64,000 nucleotides of DNA from Myxococcales bacterium (GTDB lineage Bacteria; Myxococcota_A; Bradymonadia; Bradymonadales; GCA-2716585). The notes beneath the pieces were generated by a model. The model did no database searches. It was not told where the DNA came from and saw only the letters and a list, made by a program, of their open reading frames with translations. The DNA is taken from contig PBBL01000008.1 in assembly GCA_002716585.1 (NCBI GenBank), positions 62,001-126,000 on the forward strand. The letters run 5' to 3'. Positions 53,867 through 61,931 of this stretch are shown here, in pieces (positions within the stretch are counted from its first letter, which is position 1; every line of letters begins with the position of its first letter). Made by a program: the position numbers and the translations under genes.

Positions 53867-55075
53867 TCACGCCGGGCCGGAGCCCGGCAGCACGCTCACG
53901 ACCCCGACCCGATCCCCCTCGGGCATCTTCAGCAGCCTCACCCCGCGCGCCGAGCGCCCCGGGCTCGGGATCGCCGTCGCGGCGATCCGAGCGACGTGCC
54001 CGCCGCGGGTCAACACGAGCAGATCCTTGTTCAGCGACGGCAGGGGCGCGATCGCGGCCAGCTCATCCCCATCGAGGTGGGGTCGCATCAGGATCATCCC
54101 CTGGCCGCCGCGCCCCTGCACCCGAAACTCCTCCAACGCGACGCGCTTGCCGTAGCCGTAGGCGCTGAGCACGACCAGCTCATCGCAGCCGTCGGTGTTG
54201 AAGGCGCCGATCACGGTGTTGTCGTCGCCCAGATCCATCGCCTTGACCCCCTGGGCCTTCAGCCCCATGGTCCGAACATCCCGAGCGCTGAAGTGGATCC
54301 CGTTGCCCGCGAGGCTGGCGCAGAACACCCGCGTGCCCCGCTCCCGCTCCAGGAAGGCTGTGCAGATCGCGTCCTCGTCGCTCAGGAGCAGCGCCTGCAC
54401 CCCATACCGATCGGGTCCGTGGCGGCCGAACTCCTTGATCGCGCTGGCCTTGATCTTCCCGCCGACGGTCACGTGGGCGAAGCGGTTGCAGCGCCGCATC
54501 TCGCGGCGGGACCACATCGCCACGATCGACTCGTCGCTGGCGACGCCGACCACATCGGCGGCGTGCAGCACGTGCCCCTCGACGCTGGGCACGATCCGGC
54601 TGTCGAAGCTGTGGGCGGTCCCGACGTTCGAGATCGCGACGATCGCCTCCTCGTCGGGGTTGGCCAGCGCCACCTCAATGTTCACCCCGGCGCCTCGAGG
54701 GGCGAACGGATCCACCTCGGCGGGGGTCTGGTGCGAGGTCCTGAACCGATCGGCGGCCACGGTGAACACCGCCCGATCCCCGGCGACCATCACCACGGGG
54801 CCGTCCCAGCCCTCCTCCGCCTCGCGGGGGAAGTCCTCGACCTCGTTGGGGCCGTCGTCGCTGTGGCTGATCCGAACGGCTGGCGGCGGCGCGGTCGCCG
54901 CCGCGGGGGCCTCGCACGCCTTCACCAGCGCCGTCGCCAGCGCCGCGTCCCAGGAGCCGTACATCGCCTCCCCGCGCATCACGAGCCCGACCCCCTCCGC
55001 CCGCTCCAGCAGCTCCTCCCCGTCGCTGACCTCCGCCGCCAGCTCCATGATCTGCGTGACGATCTCGTCTGACAT
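53867..55075 (-). CDS. Free-standing GyrA C-terminal (beta-pinwheel)-like protein
   Basis: 402 residues. From about residue 130 to the end there are repeats like GyrA/ParC C-terminal blades: ESIVAMWSRREMRRCNRF, DELVVLSAYGYGKRVALEEF, KDLLVLTRGGHVARI, GRSARGVRLLKM. A GyrA-box-like QGRGGQG is at 320-326 (canonical QRRGGKG). There is no N-terminal topoisomerase domain: residues 1-125 are acidic and unassigned. ATG 55075 has GGGAGGGG upstream; the frame open to 55162 is not needed. It would be expected to wrap DNA, by analogy. A role in supercoiling control is inferred. Confidence 0.75.
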   Translation of the reverse strand: MSDEIVTQIMELAAEVSDGEELLERAEGVGLVMRGEAMYGSWDAALATALVKACEAPAAATAPPPAVRISHSDDGPNEVEDFPREAEEGWDGPVVMVAGDRAVFTVAADRFRTSHQTPAEVDPFAPRGAGVNIEVALANPDEEAIVAISNVGTAHSFDSRIVPSVEGHVLHAADVVGVASDESIVAMWSRREMRRCNRFAHVTVGGKIKASAIKEFGRHGPDRYGVQALLLSDEDAICTAFLERERGTRVFCASLAGNGIHFSARDVRTMGLKAQGVKAMDLGDDNTVIGAFNTDGCDELVVLSAYGYGKRVALEEFRVQGRGGQGMILMRPHLDGDELAAIAPLPSLNKDLLVLTRGGHVARIAATAIPSPGRSARGVRLLKMPEGDRVGVVSVLPGSGPA

Positions 55076-55407
55076 CACCCACCCCTCCCGAGCGTCGCCG
55101 ACTTTGAGGCCCGCGACATCTTGAATTGCTGTATTTCGATCTTCGTTACCGAGAAAAAACACGCACCGCCGCCTTCATGAGAACGCGACCGAATCTGCAT
55201 GAAGCCCGACAACATCGGCATGCGAGCCCTATTTGAAAAAACCGGCACGGGTTTCGCTTTACCAGCGAGAGGCGACGCGAGGCTTCTCAGCCTCCAGTCG
55301 CTGCATCAAGGGCCTGACATGGCGACGACATCATACACCGAGTCACGGGCGCGCCTCCACCATGCGGAGCGCCCGGGCGGTGGAGGCGTCGCCCTGGGTC
55401 AGGCCCC

Positions 55408-55579
55408 GGGAGGGCGCCGGGCCGGTGTGGGCCGTGTTCTGCACGACTCAACCCGGATGATCTCGGCCTCACGGCCGACCGATGGTGAGCCAAGTGACGA
55501 TCCAGGTCATCGAGCGCTCCGGTCCGACCCCGAGCAGACCCGCGCCGGAACAAGGCCCACACGAGCCCGGCGCCCTCCC
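55408..55579. repeat. Long imperfect inverted repeat (32-base arms)
   Basis: Arms at 55408-55439 and 55548-55579 are complementary at 29 of 32 positions. The 108-base middle can form smaller stems: GATGATCT (55456-55463) with AGGTCATC (55504-55511, one wobble) and CGGCC (55464-55468) with GGCCG (55473-55477). A closed 172-base structure of this kind suggests an RNA element or a decayed mobile unit. Confidence 0.6.
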
Positions 55580-55590
55580 GATCCAACGGC

Positions 55591-55626
55591 GCGAGCCCAC
55601 CCCTCGACGCGAGGGCGTGGGCTCGC
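55591..55626. terminator. Strong hairpin after the inverted repeat
   Basis: GCGAGCCCACCCCTCG (55591-55606) pairs with CGAGGGCGTGGGCTCGC (55610-55626), 16 pairs with one bulged base and a three-base loop. It could end a transcript spanning the repeat. No T run follows. Confidence 0.5.
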
Positions 55627-55742
55627 AGTCGTTCCACAACTCTGGACGCGAGCCTGCGCCGATGTGTACCCTGGGCGGCGTTGAGTGACGACGACCACCT
55701 CCGCCCACCGCGGCCCCTCAGCGGGCCGACTGGAGCCGACCC

Positions 55743-56666
55743 ATGCGATCCACGACCACGACCGATCCGTCCATCACCTCCTCGGGCCTGACCCGAGAGG
55801 ACCTCACGCTGCTCACCTGCCCGACGTGTGGAGGGGGCGAGCCGCGCTATTACGGCACCTGGCGCCATGAGCGGGTGGAGCGGGGGGCGCTGCGCTGCAT
55901 GGCGTGCGAGGCGATCTGGGACGTACGGGGCGGGGTGCCGCTCATGGTGCAGGAGAGCCAGGTGCGCGGGACCGATCGGCTGATGCGGGTGATCTACGAC
56001 AGCCTCCCGTCGCTGCACGATCCGATGACCGACCACCTGCTGCCGCTGCTGGAGTTCGACATGCAGCCCACCCACGTCACGCGGGAGAGCTACCTCAAGC
56101 ACATGCGGCTGGGGGAGCTGACCCCGCGCGCGCCAGGTCACCCGGTCCGCGTTCTGGAGGTCGGGATCGGCGGGGGCGCCAACCTGCCGATGCTCCAGGA
56201 GCAGCTCCCGCCGGGGTTGGAGGTGGAGTTCTGGGGGATGGACCTGAGCCAGGGGATGCTGCGGCAGTGCCAGAAGCGGGTGGAGCGCGACGGGCCGCGC
56301 CGTACGCGCCTCGTGCTCGGGGACGCCCACGCGCTGCCGTTCGCGACCGGGGCGTTCGACCGGGTGTTCCACGTGGGGGCGCTGGGGAGCTTCCGCGACC
56401 CGGGGCTGGCGCTGCGCGAGATGGCGCGGGTGGCGCGGCCCGGGACGCCGATCGTGGCGGTGGACGAGCAGCTCGACCCGGCGCGGTCACACAAGCTGCA
56501 CCACAAGCTCACGTTCCGGCTGCTCACCTTCTACGACGACACGCCGCACTGCCCGAGCGAGGAGCTGCCGGAGGGGGCGACCGAGGTGTCCGAGGAGCAG
56601 ATCAGCCGCTTCTACTACTGCCTGTCGTTCACGATGCCCTCGGAGCGGGCGCAGTCGGCGTCGTGA
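55743..56666 (+). CDS. Trm112-like zinc ribbon fused to SAM methyltransferase
   Basis: 307 residues. The N-terminal zinc ribbon (C26, C29, C52, C55: CPTCGG...CMACEAIWDVRGGVP) is like Trm112/UbiE-partner modules. A class I methyltransferase follows, with motif I LEVGIGGG (138-145), GMDLSQGML and LPFATGAFDRVFHVGAL. Substrate unknown; a lipid, quinone or small molecule is plausible because Methyltransf_11 cores are common there. ATG 55743 has GGAG seven bases upstream. Confidence 0.87.
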   Translation: MRSTTTTDPSITSSGLTREDLTLLTCPTCGGGEPRYYGTWRHERVERGALRCMACEAIWDVRGGVPLMVQESQVRGTDRLMRVIYDSLPSLHDPMTDHLLPLLEFDMQPTHVTRESYLKHMRLGELTPRAPGHPVRVLEVGIGGGANLPMLQEQLPPGLEVEFWGMDLSQGMLRQCQKRVERDGPRRTRLVLGDAHALPFATGAFDRVFHVGALGSFRDPGLALREMARVARPGTPIVAVDEQLDPARSHKLHHKLTFRLLTFYDDTPHCPSEELPEGATEVSEEQISRFYYCLSFTMPSERAQSAS

Positions 56667-56680
56667 GGGGCGCTCATATC

Positions 56681-56710
56681 AACTCGTGTAGCGACCTTTC
56701 TACACGAGTT
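56681..56710. terminator. Bidirectional hairpin between convergent genes
   Basis: AACTCGTGTAG (56681-56691) pairs perfectly with CTACACGAGTT (56700-56710) around an eight-base loop, in the 48-base gap between the convergent methyltransferase and SDR genes. Confidence 0.7.
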
Positions 56711-56714
56711 CGTA

Positions 56715-57554
56715 TCAGTCGTGGCGCTCGGGGTTGAGGACGAGGTCGATGAGCTTGAGGTTCATCCCCCCGGTGAAGTCGATGGTCGCGCCGTTGAACC
56801 ACTCGGCGGCGTCCCCGGCGAGCACGGAGACGAAGCGCGCCACCTCCTCGACGGTGCACATGCGCCCGGCGGGGTTCATCCGGCAGTGGGCCTCCTCAAG
56901 CTGCTGGAGCGTGTCGGGGGCGTAGACGTGCCTCAGGGCCGAGGTCATGACGGTCCCGAACTTGAGCATGTTCACGCGGAACCCCTCCTGGCCGAGTTCG
57001 ATCGCGAGATGATGGACATACTGTTCGAGGGCGGCTTTGGAGGCGGAGACGGCGCCGGTGTTGTGGAGGTGGGTGTGGTCGAGGGGGTTGTTGAGGGCGA
57101 GCAGGCGGGCGCCGGGGGCAAGCAGATTGGCGTCGTACAGCTCGCGGGCCCAGTGGACGAACGAGTGGGCCATGGCGTTGAAGGTTTTTTCGATCTGGCG
57201 AGGGTGGAGGACGTCTTCGCCGACAACGAACTGGCCCATGGAGGCGCTGGCGATGGAGTGGACGAACATGCGGACGGAGCGCTCACCCGCGATCTGAAGG
57301 AGGCGCTCGGCGCCCTGTTGGGCGCCCTCGGCGGTGCCAGCGTCGGCGACCCACATCTCGATGCGGCGCCCGGTCTGTTGGACGGCGCGCTCGACCTCCG
57401 CGGCCTGGTCGGCGTAGCAGCCACGGTGGGCGCCGAAGATCTGGAGGCCGGGGTCCTGAGCCAGCGCATGCGCGACGGCGGCGCCGGTGCCGGATGAGAC
57501 GCCGAGGATGACGGCCCAGCCCGCGTTGTCGTTGTCTTCGTGTGTCGTGGTCAC
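56715..57554 (-). CDS. SDR-family oxidoreductase lacking the usual catalytic tyrosine
   Basis: 279 residues with a Rossmann core: nucleotide motif GVSSGTG (18-24), NNPLDHTHLHNTGAVSASKAALEQYV and a C-terminal DFTGGMNLKLID. The YxxxK catalytic motif reads VSASK, so Tyr is replaced by Val, and no Tyr lies at the FabI spacing either. The start is GTG 57554, with AAGGAG seven bases upstream. It is the last gene of the lipid cluster (acyltransferase and FabH-like genes upstream, 19-base gap), possibly a reductase-like non-enzymatic partner or an enzyme with altered chemistry. Confidence 0.8.
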   Translation of the reverse strand: MTTTHEDNDNAGWAVILGVSSGTGAAVAHALAQDPGLQIFGAHRGCYADQAAEVERAVQQTGRRIEMWVADAGTAEGAQQGAERLLQIAGERSVRMFVHSIASASMGQFVVGEDVLHPRQIEKTFNAMAHSFVHWARELYDANLLAPGARLLALNNPLDHTHLHNTGAVSASKAALEQYVHHLAIELGQEGFRVNMLKFGTVMTSALRHVYAPDTLQQLEEAHCRMNPAGRMCTVEEVARFVSVLAGDAAEWFNGATIDFTGGMNLKLIDLVLNPERHD

Positions 57555-57573
57555 GACGGACTCCTTGCTCGTT

Positions 57574-58323
57574 TTAAAGGCGGCGCGCGACGTTGAGCAG
57601 CCGCTGCACCTCGGTCTGGACGTGGGCGCTGAGGCGCTGGAGGGCCTCACGGTCATCGACGTCGACGGGGCGCCCGTTGAGGGTTGGCTCGATCGGGTCG
57701 CCGATCAGCTGGCGAAACTTCGCAGGGAAGGGGAACGACAGCGGCCACAGCCCCTGGGGGCCGACCCCGAACCAGACGGGGAAGCCCATCGGGGAGTTCA
57801 GCGCGCGGGCGAGCCGGTGGCCGTCATTGAGGCCGATGTAGGTGTCGTCCACCCCCGCGCAGGCGACGGGGACGATGGGGAGGCCGTACTTGATGGCGAG
57901 GCGGAGGTAGCCGGTGCGGCGGCCCCAGTCGACCTGGTAGCGGTGGAGGGCGCTGCGGCACCCCTCGCGGGTGCCGCCAGGCTGAACGAGGATGTGCTCG
58001 CCGCGCTCGATCGCCTCGGCGAGGCTGCCGTCGTCCCCGGCGACGAAGCCGAGCCCGCCGCTGAACCAGCGGAAGACGGGGAGGCGCCGCGCGGCGCTGT
58101 GGACGATGCCGTGGGGCATGTAGCCGAGGGCGTCGTGGATCGCGACCGTGAGCATGCACTGGTCGTAGGCCAGCGGGCGGCCGTGGTAGCCGACGATCAG
58201 CGCGGCGCGGCCCCCGGTGAGGTGCTCCAGGCCGTGGACCTCGTAGCGGTGGTAGCGCATCATGGCGCGCCAGTAGCCGAGCCAGATCGTCAGCGGGACG
58301 TTGCGCGGCGCGCGCTCGCTCAT
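57574..58323 (-). CDS. Lysophospholipid/diacylglycerol acyltransferase-like protein
   Basis: 249 residues. The presumed acceptor motif YHGRPLAYD (H-x6-D) and the donor motif LVQPGGTREG match the DAGAT/TMEM68-like acyltransferase group better than PlsC (H-x4-D). No TM segment is obvious. ATG 58323 has GGAG upstream; its start overlaps the FabH-like stop by four bases. With a ketosynthase and an SDR in the same operon, it probably transfers an unusual acyl chain to a lipid acceptor. Product unknown. Confidence 0.8.
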   Translation of the reverse strand: MSERAPRNVPLTIWLGYWRAMMRYHRYEVHGLEHLTGGRAALIVGYHGRPLAYDQCMLTVAIHDALGYMPHGIVHSAARRLPVFRWFSGGLGFVAGDDGSLAEAIERGEHILVQPGGTREGCRSALHRYQVDWGRRTGYLRLAIKYGLPIVPVACAGVDDTYIGLNDGHRLARALNSPMGFPVWFGVGPQGLWPLSFPFPAKFRQLIGDPIEPTLNGRPVDVDDREALQRLSAHVQTEVQRLLNVARRL

Positions 58324-59306
58324 CGCTCTCCCACGCGGTAGATGGCGGTGCCGTAGGCGACGCCCGTGCCGACCCCGACCATGAGGATGAGATCCCCGGG
58401 CTTGACCTCGCGGGTCTTGAAGAGCTGATCGAGGCTGTAGGGGATGGCGGCGGCGGCGACGCTGCCGATGCGATCCACGACGCGGACGGCGCGCTCCTCA
58501 GGGGCGCCGAGCCCTTCCAGGATGGCGTCGAACATCCGCCCGTTGGGTTGGTGGGGGAGCACCCAGTCGATGTCGTCGATCGTCAGCTCACAGGCCTCCA
58601 GCATCTGCCGGGCGCTGTCGAGGATGTAGGTCAGCGCGATCCCCTGCATCTCCTTGTTGGGGGCGACGAACTGCACCTGCATGTTGGGCTCGCCGAACTG
58701 ATCGGGGCGGCGGAAGATGACGCTGCTGGGGTGGCTGGCGTCGTTGCTCAAGCGCATCGCGAGCAGCCCCTCGCCGTCGGTCGTCGTGGGGCCAACGACG
58801 GCGGCGGTGGCCGCCGAGCCGAAGACGAGGTAGGTGCGGTACTCCTCAGGGATGAGGAAGGGGTCGATCAGCTCCACGACGACGAGGCCGATCGGCCCCA
58901 TCCCGGTGACGATCGAGCGCGCCGACAGGTCGAGGGCGGTCATGAAGCCCATGCAGGCGTTTGTCAGGTCGAAGCAGTCGCAGCTGCCGTTCAGGCCCAG
59001 CTCGCCGATGATGGCGTTGGCCGTGGCGGGGGTGAAGGTGTCGCCGCCAGCGGAGTTGATGAAGATGATCCGCTCCAGCTCGCGGCCGTCCATCCCAGCG
59101 TCGTCGAGCGCCTCCCGGAGGGCCTGGGCGCCCATCTGGGCGCGCGTCATCTGGTGGGCGCCGACCCAGTAGCGGGTGGCGATGCCGATCTTCCGCTCCA
59201 GCTCCTCGGGGTCACGGTCGGGGAGGGCCTCCTCGACCAACTCGCGCGTCGTCACCTCGCGCCCGAAGACGCAGCCCGACGTGCCCATGATACGCATTGG
59301 AAACAC
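58320..59306 (-). CDS. FabH-like 3-oxoacyl-ACP synthase III with changed triad
   Basis: 328 residues with thiolase fold. The nucleophile C118 (DLTNACMGF) and H252 (LPHQPNGRMFD) are present, but the triad Asn (GNTSAASIP in FabH) aligns with Ser282 (GSVAAAAIP). Asn-less relatives act as acyltransferases or on other starters. GTG 59306 has GAGAGAG upstream; ATG 59297 or 59288 would also fit. First gene of the lipid cluster 59306-56715. Not the housekeeping FabH by context: no fabD, fabG or acpP nearby. Confidence 0.85.
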   Translation of the reverse strand: MFPMRIMGTSGCVFGREVTTRELVEEALPDRDPEELERKIGIATRYWVGAHQMTRAQMGAQALREALDDAGMDGRELERIIFINSAGGDTFTPATANAIIGELGLNGSCDCFDLTNACMGFMTALDLSARSIVTGMGPIGLVVVELIDPFLIPEEYRTYLVFGSAATAAVVGPTTTDGEGLLAMRLSNDASHPSSVIFRRPDQFGEPNMQVQFVAPNKEMQGIALTYILDSARQMLEACELTIDDIDWVLPHQPNGRMFDAILEGLGAPEERAVRVVDRIGSVAAAAIPYSLDQLFKTREVKPGDLILMVGVGTGVAYGTAIYRVGER

Positions 59307-59351
59307 GCGCTCTCTCTCATGCGGGCCGCGCTCACGCGCGGCGTTGAACCC

Positions 59352-61646
59352 CTACCCCACCTCCTCGACGGCGTGGAGCGCGCAGACCGACTGGTACGCG
59401 CGGGTGATGTGGGGCATGTGCTCCTCGACGTCGGTCAACGCCTTGTGGACGATGGCGTCCCCTTTCGCGAACTCATGGATCCGGTGCTCGGCCATGCCGA
59501 GGTCGATGGTGTAATCCGCCTCACGGCCCCGGTCGATGCCGCTGCGCCACATGAGCAGGTAGGCGGACTGGATGAAGTCCGAGAGCCGCTCCAGCGGCCG
59601 GGTCATGTTGGGGAGGTTCTGGGTCAGGCGCGGCGCGTCCACGAGCGTCAGCGTGGTGCGGGGGATGACGTTGCTCGCCAGCACGAAGTCCGCGCCCGCG
59701 TCCCAGACCACGGACGCCGGGACGATGTTGATGATCCCCCCATCCACGAGGCGCGTCGTCCCCGAAGGCATCGAGGGGAACACCGGCGGCAGGCTCGACG
59801 AGGCGCGCACCCCGTCGCTGACCTTCCCGCCGTCGAACACCACCTCCTGGCTGGTGAACAGGTCGGCGGTAACGGGGAAGAACGGGATCTCCGTGTCCTC
59901 CATCGCCATCGGGCCGATCAAGCCGTCCACGAAGTGGATGATCGGCCGGGTGCTGATGGTGCTCGCGAGCAGGACCGTCTGGATCCGGGCGCGGCGGCGC
60001 ATCAGCTCGTCGAGCGCCTCCATCCCCCCGGCGGCGTAGAGTCCAGCCACGAGGGCGCCGAAGGAGCTGCCCGAGACGTAGTCGACCGGGATCCCGGCCG
60101 CCTTGAGGCCGCGCAGCAGCGCGACGTGGGCGAAGCCCCAGGCGCCGCCGCCGCCCAACGCGACGCCCACCGACTGCCCGAGCAGGACGCGGCCGAGGCG
60201 CGCGCAGGCGCGCCCGAGCGGGTTGTTGTTGCTCAGGAGCGCGCCCAGGTTGCCGTCGCGCCAGAAGGCGCTGGCCGTGGCCTCGTCGAGCGGCACGCGC
60301 ACCTGGTTGCGCTGCGAGTTGCCCGTTCGCGGCCCGACCTCGCCGCCGATCAAGCGCGCGTCGACGTGGAACTGCCCGTTGCGATCGGGGACGTCGTAGG
60401 AGAGCTGCCCGCGGTGGAACTGCACCACGGCGTCCGCCTGCTCGATCACCTCCTCGTGGGCGCGCGCCTGGGCGGAGGTGGCGATGATGATGTTCTCGGC
60501 GACCGCGCTCAGCGCGCGGGTCAGGGCGAAGACGTCGTCAGGGTCGCGGGGCCAGAGCACCGAGATCCCCCACCCCTCGGGGACGCGCATCCGTCGCACG
60601 GCCAGCCCGCCGACCTCATCGTCGTCGCACGCCCACCCGAGGCGCCGCGCCGTCCCCTCGCCGTCCAGGTCGAGGAGGACGGGGGCGAGCCCCGCCTCGG
60701 AGCGCACCGCCGCGGCGACCCCGTAGGCGAGCGTCGTGGCCCCCATGCGCCGCTCGGCGGGGGCGATGGCGATGACGTTGGAGGTCAAATCGAGCTGGCC
60801 ACCGATGCTCCACCCCAGGCTCGTCATCTCGTCCTTGAGCCTGCGCAGCACGCGCGGGTTCTGGCGCGTGATCGCCCGGAAGGCGGCGCCGGGGACGCGA
60901 AGCGCCTCGGACTCCTCGGTCAACACGAGGCGGGTGTGGGGCTCCTGCTCCAGGATGATCGGCACGTGGTTGAGCAGCGACCCCTGGACGTGCACCGCGA
61001 GCGGGTGCGAGGAGAGCCGCGCGTCCTCCAGGCCGTGGAGGCGCACGTTGCCTCGCACGACGACGTAGGCGCTGTCGGTGGCGAGCAGGAGCGGCTCGCG
61101 GCGGCTGCCGCGCGGCGGCCCCTTGACCAGGTAGGAGGTCTGGAGGAGCCGATCGAGCGCCTCGCGGCCCAGCGAGCGGAGCAGCGAGTTCATCTTCATG
61201 ACCCGCAGCAGCTCATCGGCCCGGTCGCGGACCTGAACGAGGTTGTTGCCGTAATCCAGCAGAGTGGGGTTGTCCGCGAGCAGGCTCATGAAGCGCGCCG
61301 CGGGCACCGACAGAGTCAGCAGCGGGCTGAGCGCGGTCACCTGAGCCATCGTCATGGTCCTGCGGATGACGGCGCGCTCGCCGATCAGGTTGCCTGGCCC
61401 GATCTCGGTGATGGTGCGCAGGAACCCGCCCTGGGTGCGCACCGCGACCGCGACGCGGCCCTCGACGAGGAGATCGATGCTCCGAGGCCGCTCCCCCTCC
61501 TCGATCACGACCGCGTTGGGTGGGTACTCCGCCCAGGACATCTCGGCGAGCACCGCGTCCTGCTCGGCCTCGGGCAGCTGCGCCAGGAAGCTGCTCTCCA
61601 GGAGCCAGTCGCAGTCACGCTCGGTGAGGCTGACGCGCGTTGTCAA
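59352..61646 (-). CDS. NTE-like patatin with cyclic-nucleotide-binding and MinD-like regions
   Basis: 764 residues from TTG 61646 (AGGAG eight bases upstream; in-frame TTG 61685 is weaker). Two cNMP-binding-like domains (about 15-125 and 155-275, PNAVVIEEGERPRSIDLLVEG) precede a MinD/CpaE-like segment (about 285-410, with IAIAPAERRMGATTLAYG, no Walker Lys, and VLLDLDGEG). The patatin domain has GGGGAWGF (498-505), GSSFG (526-530) and DGG (635-637), all catalytic residues present. The order matches neuropathy-target-esterase relatives with an added ATPase-like part. 45 bases upstream of the ketosynthase gene. Confidence 0.88.
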   Translation of the reverse strand: MTTRVSLTERDCDWLLESSFLAQLPEAEQDAVLAEMSWAEYPPNAVVIEEGERPRSIDLLVEGRVAVAVRTQGGFLRTITEIGPGNLIGERAVIRRTMTMAQVTALSPLLTLSVPAARFMSLLADNPTLLDYGNNLVQVRDRADELLRVMKMNSLLRSLGREALDRLLQTSYLVKGPPRGSRREPLLLATDSAYVVVRGNVRLHGLEDARLSSHPLAVHVQGSLLNHVPIILEQEPHTRLVLTEESEALRVPGAAFRAITRQNPRVLRRLKDEMTSLGWSIGGQLDLTSNVIAIAPAERRMGATTLAYGVAAAVRSEAGLAPVLLDLDGEGTARRLGWACDDDEVGGLAVRRMRVPEGWGISVLWPRDPDDVFALTRALSAVAENIIIATSAQARAHEEVIEQADAVVQFHRGQLSYDVPDRNGQFHVDARLIGGEVGPRTGNSQRNQVRVPLDEATASAFWRDGNLGALLSNNNPLGRACARLGRVLLGQSVGVALGGGGAWGFAHVALLRGLKAAGIPVDYVSGSSFGALVAGLYAAGGMEALDELMRRRARIQTVLLASTISTRPIIHFVDGLIGPMAMEDTEIPFFPVTADLFTSQEVVFDGGKVSDGVRASSSLPPVFPSMPSGTTRLVDGGIINIVPASVVWDAGADFVLASNVIPRTTLTLVDAPRLTQNLPNMTRPLERLSDFIQSAYLLMWRSGIDRGREADYTIDLGMAEHRIHEFAKGDAIVHKALTDVEEHMPHITRAYQSVCALHAVEEVG

Positions 61647-61765
61647 TTGGATGCTCCTCTGGGGTTCAGGCCAAGCCCACTCCAACCGACGTGAGCTTAA
61701 AGGCCATCCTCGCTCGGGTCAATGGCGCCCTTGTGCCTGACGGCCTCGAACCCGGCCACGAATGA

Positions 61766-61794
61766 TTCAACTCTCGCGAGGGGCGTGGTATACT
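61766..61794 (+). promoter_or_regulatory. Candidate promoter of the kinase-AAA gene
   Basis: TTCAAC (61766-61771), 17-base spacer, TATACT (61789-61794), predicted start about 61801. A small upstream frame (ATG 61879, 13 codons, Arg-rich) lies in the leader. Confidence 0.5.
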
Positions 61795-61931
61795 CCCAGG
61801 AGGCTTGAGCAGGACACAGCCCATCCAGGCCAGGCGCTGCTCACCGAGCCAGGACGAGCCGCCCGCGCCTGACTCCGTATGAACCGTATCCGAGGGGGAG
61901 AGCCGAGGAGCCCCCGCTGACGGCGATATTC

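Larger units (their letters stand above)
55076..55742. other. Hairpin-rich intergenic region, possible structured RNA
   Basis: The 667 bases contain no convincing gene. From 55408 to 55626 there is dense inverted-repeat structure (32-base arms, internal hairpins, then a 16-bp hairpin). TTGAAA at 55233-55238 upstream on the plus strand has no clear -10 partner. Known RNA consensus cores (tmRNA, RNase P, SRP) are not seen. Confidence 0.5.

Noticed and set aside
55408-55579. 6S RNA
   Set aside because: Size and shape are similar, but the closing stem is unusually long and no conserved bubble sequence is recognised; left as an unassigned structure.
55408-55626. Insertion-sequence remnant
   Set aside because: No transposase fragment, no target-site duplication and no second copy in the window.
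58548-61694. 1,048-codon plus-strand frame opposite the lipid genes
   Set aside because: Antisense of the ketosynthase and NTE-like genes, no recognisable domains.
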